From CAYMUR01 sp964393615 (GTDB taxonomy: Bacteria; Planctomycetota; Planctomycetia; Pirellulales; Pirellulaceae): 64,000 nt of DNA. How positions within the stretch are numbered: position 1 is the first letter of the stretch; each line of letters opens with the position of its first letter. This document shows positions 50,916 through 59,876 of this stretch, piece after piece. The DNA is taken from positions 1 to 64,000 of the forward strand of contig CAYMUR010000011.1 of NCBI GenBank assembly GCA_964393615.1, read 5' to 3'. The notes under the pieces were generated by a model. The model was not told where the DNA came from. It saw only the letters and a list, made by a program, of their open reading frames with translations, and did no database searches. A program made the position numbers and the translations under genes.

Positions 50916-51797
50916 ATGTGGTCGTTCCAGCTTTTATATCGTAGACAGCAACGGCAGGAGCGACGCCAAAAACTGAAATGTCGTTGCTGGTTCTTTGCGA
51001 TTGTATTTTGTCTGCCTCATCTTATGTTGGCCCAAGATCTGGACGTAGCCGATGTTCCCGTCCCGCCCGGGCAGCCGGAAGCGATGAATGTAACGGATTT
51101 CGTTAGTCGCGGACCGGCGCTGTGGACCAGTCCTGAGGGATTGAGTTCGACCCTGCAGGTTATGCTGTTGCTGACAGTGCTCAGTCTGGCTCCTGCTGTC
51201 TTGTTGATGACAACCAGTTTTGTTCGTATCGTAGTCGTGCTTTCTCTGTTACGTCAGGCATTGGGAACACAGCAGTTGCCTCCCAGTCAAGTGATTGCAT
51301 CCCTGTCTCTTTTTCTTACCTTGCTACTGATGACACCTGTCTGGAAACAGGTCTATGACGAAGCCATACAGCCATACACGAGTGCCACGGACTCGGTGAG
51401 TCTCGAGCAGGCATGGAGTGCTGGGGTACGGCCAGTGCGACAATTCATGGCCCAACAGATAGAGGCTACGGGGAATGGCGACGACGTCCGTTTGTTTTAC
51501 CGTTATTTACCCAGCAATGCAGCAGAGCCGGAAACTTATGACGATGTACCACTACAAGTCCTATTGCCAGCTTTTATGCTTAGTGAACTCAAAACGGCGT
51601 TTCTGATTGGTTTTCGGATTTACTTGCCGTTTTTGATTCTGGACATTGTTATTGCAAGCGTAACCATCTCAATGGGGATGCTGATGTTACCTCCGGTGAT
51701 GATTTCACTCCCGTTTAAATTAATGTTGTTTGTGCTGGTAGACGGATGGCATCTTGTCGTTGGTATGTTGCTGGAAAGTTTTGTTCCTTTGGGGTAA
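50916..51797 (+). CDS. fliP: Flagellar export gate protein FliP
   Basis: 293 residues: signal peptide ([19 protein letters not shown]), then the FliP core with helices 1 and 2 ([58 protein letters not shown]), a periplasmic loop, and helices 3-4 ([63 protein letters not shown]). FliP pentamers form the core of the export channel with FliQ and FliR. ATG 50916 is preferred over TTG 50910. Confidence 0.96.
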   Translation: MWSFQLLYRRQQRQERRQKLKCRCWFFAIVFCLPHLMLAQDLDVADVPVPPGQPEAMNVTDFVSRGPALWTSPEGLSSTLQVMLLLTVLSLAPAVLLMTTSFVRIVVVLSLLRQALGTQQLPPSQVIASLSLFLTLLLMTPVWKQVYDEAIQPYTSATDSVSLEQAWSAGVRPVRQFMAQQIEATGNGDDVRLFYRYLPSNAAEPETYDDVPLQVLLPAFMLSELKTAFLIGFRIYLPFLILDIVIASVTISMGMLMLPPVMISLPFKLMLFVLVDGWHLVVGMLLESFVPLG

Positions 51798-51815
51798 CCA
51801 TAGTCAGGGATAGCC

Positions 51816-52091
51816 ATGTTTCCGCAGGAAGCAATTGATCTTGGTCGGGAAGCGATCGTTACGGCGTTGTTGATAGGTTCGCCTGTGTTACTCGTGGGCA
51901 CAGCAGTCGGTTTGTTCATTGGGTTGATTCAGGCTCTGACACAAATCCAGGATCAAACGGTTTCGTTTGTACCTAAAATCATTGCCATGGTGGCCGCTTT
52001 GGGGATTTGTCTTCCCTGGATCGTCTACCGCATGATGGAATACTCCGAAAGTCTGATCGAAAACATCCCGCAATCTATTATGGGAGGGTGA
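51816..52091 (+). CDS. fliQ: Flagellar export gate protein FliQ
   Basis: 91 residues, two membrane helices (AIVTALLIGSPVLLVGTAVGLFIGLIQALTQIQDQTVSFVPKI and MVAALGICLPWIVYRMMEYSESL) with the conserved QALTQIQDQT loop. It wraps the FliP-FliR channel. It starts 18 bp after fliP. Confidence 0.96.
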   Translation: MFPQEAIDLGREAIVTALLIGSPVLLVGTAVGLFIGLIQALTQIQDQTVSFVPKIIAMVAALGICLPWIVYRMMEYSESLIENIPQSIMGG

Positions 52092-52159
52092 GGGGGTGTT
52101 GTTGTGTCCATTGACAAGTCAGCCGTTATAGTTGTCAAGGGTCGTTTGCCATTTAGCAC

Positions 52160-52951
52160 ATGAACGCTCTACTCACTACTTATCTCGACCTGTTTTACGT
52201 GTTTGTATTTGTTCTCTGCCGGCTGGGTGGTTTGATGATGACCGCACCCATTCTGGGAGCACAGGTTGTGCCGCTACGTATTCGTGGATTATTAGCGGTT
52301 GCTTTGTCGTTGTTGGTCACGCCGCTTTTCTCTTCCCTGCCTGTTGATCCACCCGTTCATTTAGTAGATTTGGTGGTCATGCTGGCCCAGGAGTTGTTGT
52401 TAGGGCTGACACTTGGCTTGGGAGTGATGATCCTGTTTATGGGGCTTCAGGTGGCGGGGCAGACGGTTGCTCAAATGAGTGCTTTAAGCCTGGCTGACAT
52501 TTTCGACCCGACCTTTGATAGTAATCTGTCGGTGTTTAGCCAGTTGTTAGAAGTTGTCGCGCTTTCTTGTTTCCTGTTGATTGGTGGCCATCGCCTGGTG
52601 ATGGCGGGATTATTGGAAACATTTCAATGGATATCTCCAGGTGAGATATCTTTCTCGCAGGGAGTGGTTAGTACGTTAACGGACATCCTGACACAGAGTT
52701 TTTTGTTAGGTATTCGGGCTGCCGCGCCAACGATCGTTGCCTTGCTCATGTCAATTATAGTTCTTGGACTAATCAGTCGAACTCTACCGCAATTAAACAT
52801 TCTTGCCGTGGGGTTTAGTCTTAATGCGATTGTTTTAATCGGGACTTTGTCGTTGTCATTGGGGACTATCGTGTGGATGTTTCAGCATGAAGTTGGGCCA
52901 ACGGTCGAAAATGTATTGAATGCTTTCTATTTTTCCCAGGGTGATGGATAA
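52160..52951 (+). CDS. fliR: Flagellar export gate protein FliR
   Basis: 263 residues with about six hydrophobic segments and FliR signatures (FVLCRLGGLMMTAPILGAQVVPLRIRGLLAVALSLLVTP and MGLQVAGQTVAQMSALSLADIFDP). FliR completes the FliP5Q4R1 gate. A TTGACAA/TTGTCAA inverted repeat (52111-52117 / 52132-52138) lies between fliQ and fliR; its role is unknown. Confidence 0.94.
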   Translation: MNALLTTYLDLFYVFVFVLCRLGGLMMTAPILGAQVVPLRIRGLLAVALSLLVTPLFSSLPVDPPVHLVDLVVMLAQELLLGLTLGLGVMILFMGLQVAGQTVAQMSALSLADIFDPTFDSNLSVFSQLLEVVALSCFLLIGGHRLVMAGLLETFQWISPGEISFSQGVVSTLTDILTQSFLLGIRAAAPTIVALLMSIIVLGLISRTLPQLNILAVGFSLNAIVLIGTLSLSLGTIVWMFQHEVGPTVENVLNAFYFSQGDG

Positions 52952-53073
52952 CGGCGGCAAGCGGAAACGTGTTGAAAGTACAGGCTGTGATGGCCATGGC
53001 AAACGAAAAGACAGGACTGGACGGATATTGCGTTCCAGAGAGGCTGCGGGTGGGAGGACAGCGTGGTTGATTT

Positions 53074-53090
53074 GGCAGTCAAGCTGCCAG
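53074..53090 (+). promoter_or_regulatory. Possible sigma-54 site or hairpin upstream of flhB
   Basis: TTGGCAGTCAAGCTGCCA starts at 53072. GG (53074-53075) and GC (53086-53087) have the 10-base sigma-54 spacing, but the sixth -24 base and first -12 base differ from consensus. The same bases form a 6-bp hairpin (TGGCAG/CTGCCA). It lies in the 258-bp fliR-flhB gap. Confidence 0.25.
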
Positions 53091-53191
53091 CTGAAAAATT
53101 TGGGTTATGAATAAAAGTAGTAGCCCTTGGTTTTTTTGGGTACTCAAAATGTTAAATATAATTTTTCACTCCAACGGCGAGTCAGCGATAG

Positions 53192-53206
53192 AAAGCAGGA
53201 TGCTTT
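53192..53206 (+). promoter_or_regulatory. Hairpin enclosing the flhB ribosome-binding site
   Basis: AAAGCA (53192-53197) and TGCTTT (53201-53206) pair perfectly around the loop GGA. The flhB start codon is at 53210, and the only Shine-Dalgarno-like bases (AGGA, 53197-53200) lie in the loop and stem edge. The stem is weak but could reduce translation initiation. Confidence 0.35.
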
Positions 53207-53209
53207 GAT

Positions 53210-54295
53210 ATGGCTGAGCAGTTTGGAGAAAAGTCGCATGAAGCGACGCCATTGCGGCGGCAAAAAGCGCGTGAGGAAGGTCATGTTGCCAAGAGCCAGG
53301 ATCTCGCATCAGCAGTACTTCTGCTGGGTGCTGTGTTTTTACTGGTCTATGTGGGGCGTGACCTGGTGAATTTTTTTGGGCATTATACTCAGAGACAATT
53401 TGGTGGAGGTAACGACCTCACTGGCAGCCTGGATACAGCATTAGCCGAAAGTAACTACTTGTTGCTGGAGCTGGCAAAAGTGACGTTTCCCGTATTCGCC
53501 ATTTTGTTGTTGGTAGCGGTATTGATCAACGTTGCTCAAGTTGGCGTGCTGTTTGTGCCGCGGCGTCTCGCCTTGGATATGTCTCGAATAAGTCCTCTTC
53601 GTGGATTACAGAGATTGTTCTCACTGCCAACCTTCATGCGATTTGCTTTTGGTGTCTTCAAGGTGATTGTTGTTAGCGTCGTTGCCGCCTGGAGCCTTTG
53701 GGGAGACCGGACAGCGATTTTGTCGTTAAGTGGATTGTCTGTGGGAGGTATTGCACAGGCTGTGTTTCAGTTGATGTTTTGGACGACCCTTAAGATTGGT
53801 GGCGCACTGTTGGTTTTGGCTGTCTTGGATTACGCATTTCAACGCTGGAAATATGAGCAGGATTTACGGATGACAACGCAGGAGTTGCGAGAAGAACTCA
53901 AATCATTGCAAGGTGATCCACAGCTCGTTGCCCGCCGGCGTGCTATTCAGCGGCAACTTGTACTGAATCGTTTGAATATGCTAGTACCCAAGGCGGATGT
54001 GGTGGTAACTAATCCCACTAGATTGGCTGTGGCCATCCAGTACGATCTCGAAACCATGGTAGCTCCGGTTGTCGTGGCCAAAGGAGCGGGAGTTTTAGCA
54101 CAACGCATCCGTCGCCTTGCACTGGATGCGAATATTCCAATGGTGGAACGTAAGGATTTGGCAAGGTCTCTGTATAAACAAGTCGAGCCGGGGCATCCTA
54201 TCCCGACAGCAGAATATGCTGCGGTGGCCGAAATTTTGCGGTATGTGTATCAGATTCAAGGAAAGACGCTGCCCGAAGCACGCCAAGCGGGATAA
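53210..54295 (+). CDS. flhB: Flagellar export switch protein FlhB with NPTR cleavage motif
   Basis: 361 residues: an N-terminal basic cytoplasmic segment (ATPLRRQKAREEGHVAKSQD), four membrane helices, and a cytoplasmic domain (GDPQLVARRRAIQRQL, then PKADVVVTNPTRLAVAIQYD and APVVVAKGAGVLAQRIR). FlhB self-cleaves between Asn and Pro of NPTH to switch export from hook to filament. Here the motif is N268-P269-T270-R271, with Arg replacing His. The reacting Asn and Pro are kept. FlhB completes the gate around FliPQR. Confidence 0.95.
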   Translation: MAEQFGEKSHEATPLRRQKAREEGHVAKSQDLASAVLLLGAVFLLVYVGRDLVNFFGHYTQRQFGGGNDLTGSLDTALAESNYLLLELAKVTFPVFAILLLVAVLINVAQVGVLFVPRRLALDMSRISPLRGLQRLFSLPTFMRFAFGVFKVIVVSVVAAWSLWGDRTAILSLSGLSVGGIAQAVFQLMFWTTLKIGGALLVLAVLDYAFQRWKYEQDLRMTTQELREELKSLQGDPQLVARRRAIQRQLVLNRLNMLVPKADVVVTNPTRLAVAIQYDLETMVAPVVVAKGAGVLAQRIRRLALDANIPMVERKDLARSLYKQVEPGHPIPTAEYAAVAEILRYVYQIQGKTLPEARQAG

Positions 54296-54828
54296 AATCC
54301 GTTGCTGTCTTTGTGGTGTGGACGGGCAAAATGAAAACGTGTTTTGGAATGAACTGCATGGCTGCTAAAAATACCAGCGTAGAGAGTACAGCCAACGGGC
54401 AATGATTAGCTTGACGACAATTTGACGAAACAAAATGTTTTGACGGATAAGTCACTGGCAAGCACCGAATTGTATAGATTGATGAACAATGAGTCGTTTC
54501 ATGGTTCGTGGGAAGCAAGGACCTCTTGGTTTTACCCCGAAACGGATTGTTGCAGTCCGTTTTGTGTTGGTGCTGTGTTTGCAAGCACAGTATCTCTTTT
54601 GGCTTGGCGAGTTGTGGGTTGCGGTTGGCATGTCATTTCTTTTGTGCATCTGAAAAAAAGTCAACGTCAGCTCTTATCGTTGCATCAAGCGTAATGCCTG
54701 TCTTAACGGGTAAGCAGCGACTTGGTGGCAGGTAAGGGACGTCAATCGGTATCCCTTCTTTCAGCGGTTGGTGGTCGGTTTCTTGCCAGGGCGTTCAGGG
54801 CTAGTGCTATGCCTGATCGCACTGCGAC

Positions 54829-54844
54829 TGCATGACGTCATGCA
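54829..54844. promoter_or_regulatory. Perfect 16-bp palindrome TGCATGACGTCATGCA
   Basis: The sequence equals its own reverse complement over 16 bp, with no spacer. This form suits a dimeric DNA-binding protein better than an RNA hairpin. It is 152 bp upstream of flhA. Confidence 0.45.
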
Positions 54845-54930
54845 TGGGGTGCTTGCGGTCATGTGCGTTTAATTCGAGAAACAGGTCTGGACACTTTGTG
54901 AATGATTTATTAACCTCCCGCCCTCTTCTC

Positions 54931-54948
54931 AACAAGAACGTTCTTGTT
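54931..54948. promoter_or_regulatory. Perfect 18-bp palindrome AACAAGAACGTTCTTGTT upstream of flhA
   Basis: Self-complementary over 18 bp and followed by TTCCTTTTT. It lies 47 bp before the flhA start. It could be an operator for a dimeric regulator or a weak AT-rich terminator/attenuator (7-bp stem, ACGT loop). Confidence 0.45.
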
Positions 54949-54995
54949 TTCCTTTTTAGTTGATTGTCAAGATGAAAGTGCCTTTCTAGCGCGCG

Positions 54996-57083
54996 ATGAG
55001 TATATTTGCGCAATCTCGAAGCTTCATCCTGCCGGTGGCCATCATCACCAGTGTGTTGGTGATATTGATACCGCTGCCGACGGTCGTGATGGATTTATTA
55101 CTGGCGGCGAATATTACGCTGGCAGTGATCGTGCTTTTGACTACTATCTATGTGCGAACACCGTTAGAGTTTAGTGTGTTTCCGTCTATATTGCTGGCAG
55201 CTACGTTGGGACGACTCGTGCTCAATGTAGCAACGACACGGCTCATTCTGACACGTGCCGAGACAGATGGCTTGCGGGCAGCTGGAGGGGTCATACAAGC
55301 ATTCGGTGAATTTGTGGCCGGTGATGTGATCGTAGTGGGCCTGATTATTTTTGTGATTATCGTTGTCATTCAATTTGTCGTCATTACCAAGGGTGCGACT
55401 CGTATTAGTGAGGTGGCGGCGCGTTTTGCATTGGATGGAATGCCGGGTCGACAGATGGCAATTGACGCTGACCTGAATGCTGGCATTGTCGATGAAAAAG
55501 AGGCACAGCGGCGTCGTGAAGAGATTACTGAGCAAGCTGATTTTTATGGTGCCATGGATGGTGCCAGCAAGTTCGTGCGGGGGGATGCCATTGCTGGGAT
55601 TATTATAACGTTAATCAATATTGGTGGTGGTTTGTTTATTGGTGTGTTTCACGCGCAAATGACAGTTGCGACTGCAGTGTCTCAGTTTACAAGACTTACG
55701 ATTGGGGACGGGTTGGTGACCCAGATCCCTGCGTTTCTTGTCTCTTTGGCTGCTGGTTTGTTGGTAACTCGAAGCACGAAGCGTGTTGATTTGCCGACGG
55801 AGTTTCTGTCGCAGTTGCTTGCACGGCCACAGGCCTTGGTGGTGGCTGGTGGTTTTCTGGTAGTTCTTGTGTTTACAAATTTACCGACCATTCCTCTGGT
55901 GATTGTTGGGGGAAGCTGTTTCGGTCTTGCATTGACGGTTCAAAAGGAAAAGCAGCGTCATCGTGAGAAGGCGGCCACCGCCCAGAAGGTTCAGGCGGAT
56001 GAGGCTGCTGAAGTGGCGCCGCGAATAGAGGATTTTTTGGCGATTGACCCCATGGAAATGGAGATTGGCGTGGGGTTGATTCGTCTGGCGGATCCCGGTC
56101 GTGGAGGGGATTTGTTGCAGCGTATTACAGGTGTTCGTCAACATGTGGCAAGTGAGCTGGGGGTTATTCTTCCCAAGGTCAGGATTCGCGACAATATGCG
56201 GTTGGGAGAGAATCAGTACCAAATCAAGATTGCCAATAATTCTGTTGCGGACGGTGAGGTGCTTCCGGATCATCTTTTGGCGATGGACTCTGGGATGACG
56301 CAGGGTGCTGTGGATGGGGTTCCGGTTCGTGATCCGGCTTTTCAGCAGCCGGCGACATGGATTCAGCCGGGTGTCCGCGATCGTGCGGAAATGTTGGGTT
56401 ATACGCCTGTTGAGCCGGCGGCGGTGTTGGCGACGCATTTGCAAGAGGTGGTTCGCCAGCATGCGGATGAATTGTTGACGCGTGACACGACTCGCCAGCT
56501 GGTGGATGAGTTAAAAAAAACTTCGCCAGCTGTCGTTGACGAGTTGATTCCTGGGGTAATGAAGCTGGGTGAAGTTCAGCAAATACTTCAGATGTTGCTG
56601 CATGAAGGGCTGTCTGTCCGTCAGTTGGGTCTGGTGCTCGAAACATTGGGTGATTATGCCAGTAAAACCAAGGATCCGATCTGGTTATCGGAATATGTGC
56701 GTCACCGTTTGGCGCGAACTACCTGTACTCAGTATCGTGATGAGGATGGTCGGCTGTATGTGGTCACGCTCGATCCGGCGCTCGAGGATCGGATTTCTGC
56801 GGGAATCGAGCACGGTGAACGCGGGTTGTTTATCCGTATGTCACCTCAGGCAATCGATGTTACTTGTGACCAGGTTGCGCAGGAGGTTGCTGAGCTTGTG
56901 CGATCCGGTCGTACGCCGATTGTTTTGGTGAGTCCTCAGATCCGGCCAGGTTTCAGGCAGTTGATATCCAGTAAATTGCCCAGAGTTGTGGTTTTGAGTT
57001 ACAACGAAATTACTCGAGATACCCAGGTGGAGTCGGTGGGTATGGTCACTGATGCCGAGCCTGGGGTTGTTGGAAGTCGGTGA
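54996..57083 (+). CDS. flhA: Flagellar export gate protein FlhA
   Basis: 695 residues, the family's usual length. The N-terminal half has about eight membrane helices and the FHIPEP-type region (PLEFSVFPSILLAATLGRLVLNVATTRLIL, and DGMPGRQMAIDADLNAG with DEKEAQRRREEI). The C-terminal half is the cytoplasmic docking domain that binds chaperone-substrate complexes. FlhA forms a nonamer under the gate. ATG 54996 lacks a strong Shine-Dalgarno. Confidence 0.97.
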   Translation: MSIFAQSRSFILPVAIITSVLVILIPLPTVVMDLLLAANITLAVIVLLTTIYVRTPLEFSVFPSILLAATLGRLVLNVATTRLILTRAETDGLRAAGGVIQAFGEFVAGDVIVVGLIIFVIIVVIQFVVITKGATRISEVAARFALDGMPGRQMAIDADLNAGIVDEKEAQRRREEITEQADFYGAMDGASKFVRGDAIAGIIITLINIGGGLFIGVFHAQMTVATAVSQFTRLTIGDGLVTQIPAFLVSLAAGLLVTRSTKRVDLPTEFLSQLLARPQALVVAGGFLVVLVFTNLPTIPLVIVGGSCFGLALTVQKEKQRHREKAATAQKVQADEAAEVAPRIEDFLAIDPMEMEIGVGLIRLADPGRGGDLLQRITGVRQHVASELGVILPKVRIRDNMRLGENQYQIKIANNSVADGEVLPDHLLAMDSGMTQGAVDGVPVRDPAFQQPATWIQPGVRDRAEMLGYTPVEPAAVLATHLQEVVRQHADELLTRDTTRQLVDELKKTSPAVVDELIPGVMKLGEVQQILQMLLHEGLSVRQLGLVLETLGDYASKTKDPIWLSEYVRHRLARTTCTQYRDEDGRLYVVTLDPALEDRISAGIEHGERGLFIRMSPQAIDVTCDQVAQEVAELVRSGRTPIVLVSPQIRPGFRQLISSKLPRVVVLSYNEITRDTQVESVGMVTDAEPGVVGSR

Positions 57084-57128
57084 TTTGCAGTATGGGTTGG
57101 TCGTCTTCGAGGAAGGAATTTTGTAGGA

Positions 57129-58319
57129 ATGAACTTTAAAACTTTTCGTGCCAAAACAATGCAAGCTGCCTTGGATATGGTTCGTCGGGAGATGGGGCCT
57201 GATGCGTCTGTGTTGCATACTCGGCAGATTCCCAGGGGTGTGTTGCCTTGGCTAACCGGGGCGAAGGCTGTCGAGGTCATGGCCTCGACTAATGTCACGG
57301 TGCCGCGGCAACTGTCTGCGCAAGGGGGGGTGTCTTTAGAGCTGGGGCCGGAGTCAGAGGGGACTTTGGGGGAGCGTGAAGTTGCGTCGCGTGGCGATGA
57401 ATCAGAAGTTTATGATTTTCGTTCCCGCTATCGGGATGATATGAAGAAGCAGTTGGATGATTTGCAATCTTTGGTGGAGCAGTTGTGTCTGCGTGATCGT
57501 CAGGTCGACCGTCCGGAAATGCCTGATTCGTTATTTCAGCTTTTTACCGCATTGATCGAAGCTGAGATTGACGAGCGCCTTGCCAGGGAGCTCGTTGACT
57601 ATGTGAAAAACGAAGCGTCTGCCGCGGAGTTGGGTGACGTTTTGCAGCTTACTTCGATTGCTGGCCGGTTGGTTGAAAAGCAAATTCAAGTGACAGGTCC
57701 GTTGCGAGTTGAGTCGGGCAGTCGCCGTCTGGTGGCTCTGGTGGGTCCCACGGGCGTAGGGAAAACAACCACCATTGCCAAGTTGGCGGCCAATTATCGG
57801 CTTCGCGAAAAGGCTAGAATTGGCTTGGTCACCGTCGATACGTATCGTATTGCTGCGGTCGACCAGCTAAGGACCTATGCTGACATTATTGATCTGCCGA
57901 TGGAGGTTGTTGCGACGCCTTCTGAAATGCGGGGGGCTCTGGAGAAGCTCAGGGGGTTGGATTTGATACTCATGGATACGGCCGGACGAAGTCCGCGTGA
58001 TGAAATTAAAATTCAAGAGTTGAAGTCGATCCTGAATGAGGCTCAGCCAGACGAAGTGCATCTGGTGCTCAGTAGTGCCTCTAGGACCTCGCATCTGTTG
58101 AAGACAGTGAGTCAGTTTGACGAGGTGGGGACGACGGCCTTGTTGTTGACGAAATTAGATGAATCGACAGGGCTCGGAAATTTGTTGCCCCTGTTTCAAG
58201 ATGGGAAATTGCCTTTGAGTTATCTTACCAATGGTCAAAACGTTCCCGACGATATTGAGCCAGCAAGTGCCCGCTGTCTCGCCGAGGGGATCTTGCAGGT
58301 TGAGTCTTTGGGTGATTGA
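57129..58319 (+). CDS. flhF: Flagellar SRP-family GTPase FlhF
   Basis: 396 residues. A basic N-terminal segment (MNFKTFRAKTMQAALDMVRREMGPDASVLHTR) is followed by a linker, an N domain and the G domain, with G1 GPTGVGKTTTIAKLAANY (~200), VDTYRIAAVDQLRTYA, DTAGRSPRD and TKLDES. FlhF directs where flagella are placed and works with FlhG, encoded next. All GTPase motifs look intact. Confidence 0.96.
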   Translation: MNFKTFRAKTMQAALDMVRREMGPDASVLHTRQIPRGVLPWLTGAKAVEVMASTNVTVPRQLSAQGGVSLELGPESEGTLGEREVASRGDESEVYDFRSRYRDDMKKQLDDLQSLVEQLCLRDRQVDRPEMPDSLFQLFTALIEAEIDERLARELVDYVKNEASAAELGDVLQLTSIAGRLVEKQIQVTGPLRVESGSRRLVALVGPTGVGKTTTIAKLAANYRLREKARIGLVTVDTYRIAAVDQLRTYADIIDLPMEVVATPSEMRGALEKLRGLDLILMDTAGRSPRDEIKIQELKSILNEAQPDEVHLVLSSASRTSHLLKTVSQFDEVGTTALLLTKLDESTGLGNLLPLFQDGKLPLSYLTNGQNVPDDIEPASARCLAEGILQVESLGD

Positions 58320-58386
58320 GCAGGGTTAAGCGGCTCTGGTACTTTGGGAAAGCGTGGGATCGTCTGGCTATGCCAGGTGCGTCGGT

Positions 58387-59319
58387 ATGAATGATCAGGC
58401 CTCAGAATTGCGAAGTCTAGTAAGCGCTACGGCGGCGCCCTGGGCGGAACCGAATCTCAGTCCGCCATGCATGGCGGTTTTGGTTGGGGCAAAAGCTGGC
58501 GTTGGTACGACAACGTTGTCAGTCAATATGTCAATCGCCTTGGCTCAGTTGGGTCATCGTGTCGTCCTGGTGGATGCACATCTGGGGCGTTCTGGTGTTG
58601 CAGAGATGTGCCGGATGCGTGAGCGGTACGGTATTTTTGATCTCTTGGCGGCTCGCCGTGATATACACGAGGTACTTGAGCCAGGGCCCTTGGGGATCCA
58701 GGTGTTGCCGGGAACGTGGGGGCCAGAGGATCTTGCCGAGATTTCGCAGTTCAGTAAACAGCGATTGGTGTCACGCTTGCTGACCCTTTCCCCCCATGCC
58801 GATTGGATTGTGGTGGATGCGGGAAGTCAGTCCGGTGCTTTGTTGGCCGATCTTTGCCAGGCGGCACGGACTGTTTGTATGGTGACAAGCCCGGAAACGA
58901 TTTCCGTGATGGATGCTTATGCTACCATCAAATCGTTGGTGCAAGGCAGTTTTGTGCCTTCGCTACGATTGGTGGTCAATCAAGCTACTAGCCAGCATGT
59001 AAGCGACGAGGTAAATGCCAGGCTTGCCAAGTCGTGCGAGCGATTTTTGAGATTGCCATTGGGGGCAGGGGTTACCGTTCCGCTGGATGAGCAGGTTATT
59101 TCGGCTGCCGAGATGGGGGGGTTGTTGATGACCAAGTCACCGACGTCCCCCGCTGCAAGGGCTGTTGAGAAATTGGTGACAAGTTTGGTTGCTGATTTTG
59201 AAACGGGTCAGAAAGGTATCGCTGCGCCAAGCGCCTCCGATTCTAAGCCGAGGCACGTTCGTTTCGGTAAGAAAAACGATAGGTATGACCCATGGAAAAA
59301 AATAAAAAAAATCGCTTAA
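58387..59319 (+). CDS. flhG: FlhG/FleN-like MinD-family ATPase with altered P-loop
   Basis: 310 residues. The deviant Walker A reads GAKAGVGTTT (34-43): the MinD signature Lys36 is kept, but the P-loop Lys is Thr41. LVDAHLGRSG (61-70) stands where LxDaDlG is usual, and VVDAG is the third motif. The C-terminus is Lys-rich but lacks an obvious amphipathic MinD helix. FlhG limits flagellar number through FlhF. ATG 58387 is chosen; the frame opening at 58354 adds 11 unlikely residues. Similar Lys-to-Thr P-loops are known among TadZ/CpaE-type MinD relatives. Confidence 0.88.
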   Translation: MNDQASELRSLVSATAAPWAEPNLSPPCMAVLVGAKAGVGTTTLSVNMSIALAQLGHRVVLVDAHLGRSGVAEMCRMRERYGIFDLLAARRDIHEVLEPGPLGIQVLPGTWGPEDLAEISQFSKQRLVSRLLTLSPHADWIVVDAGSQSGALLADLCQAARTVCMVTSPETISVMDAYATIKSLVQGSFVPSLRLVVNQATSQHVSDEVNARLAKSCERFLRLPLGAGVTVPLDEQVISAAEMGGLLMTKSPTSPAARAVEKLVTSLVADFETGQKGIAAPSASDSKPRHVRFGKKNDRYDPWKKIKKIA

Positions 59320-59424
59320 CTTGTTTGCCTCTTGTAGCCGACTTTGGTAAAGCGGTGTTGCTGTGCAACGGGCGTTCCAATTGGGAGGGATACGCTAAGT
59401 TTAAGGCTCAGAAATCGAGTTGGC

Positions 59425-59676
59425 ATGGTCAGGTTTTACGCAGGTTTCCTAGGGCTGGTAGCTTTTGTGACTTCGATGGCGCGCGGGTTGATCCACGGGG
59501 GTGGCACAGAATCAATATTGAAAGTATCCGTGGTCTGTTTTTTTCTGTTTGGTGTCATTGGAATGTTGATCGGTCGTATTGCGGAATGGACCGTCGATGA
59601 ATCGGTGCGAATGAAAGTTCGCTCGAGTGTGTCAAGTGAGGGCAATAGGGAATCAGTCACGTCAGCTGACGCTTGA
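59425..59676 (+). CDS. Small two-helix membrane protein between flhG and fliA
   Basis: 83 residues starting MVRFYAGFLG. Two hydrophobic segments (FYAGFLGLVAFVTSMARGLI and VSVVCFFLFGVIGMLIGRI) are separated by a short GGGTES turn, followed by a polar tail. The helical hairpin topology and position suggest a flagellar accessory protein, but I recognise no family. The frame is open upstream to 59344, where residues look non-coding. No clear Shine-Dalgarno. Confidence 0.55.
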   Translation: MVRFYAGFLGLVAFVTSMARGLIHGGGTESILKVSVVCFFLFGVIGMLIGRIAEWTVDESVRMKVRSSVSSEGNRESVTSADA

Positions 59677-59876
59677 GGTGATGAGTCCATGTGCTGGGTT
59701 TTTGTCCCATCCCATGGACACACCGACTCGACAGGATGTTGAAAGCGGTAAGAGGCAATTGGCGATAAATTCGAGGCCAAAATTGGTAATCACTGGCCTT
59801 CGGATGAAATATCGAATCACCATACGGGATTCGTAACCGTCGTTTGCCTGTAAATACTGACATCATGGAGGATGGC

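Larger units (their letters stand above)
54296..54995. other. 700-bp intergenic region between flhB and flhA
   Basis: The largest gap in the flagellar cluster. Its reading frames (for example plus strand 54422-54694, minus strand 54198-54584) have no recognisable family, start signal or composition typical of the neighbours, so I call no gene. It contains two perfect palindromes (54829-54844 and 54931-54948). Confidence 0.5.

Noticed and set aside
54422..54694. 90-residue plus-strand ORF in the flhB-flhA gap
   Set aside because: No recognisable domain, no clear start signal, and composition unlike the neighbouring genes; treated as non-coding.
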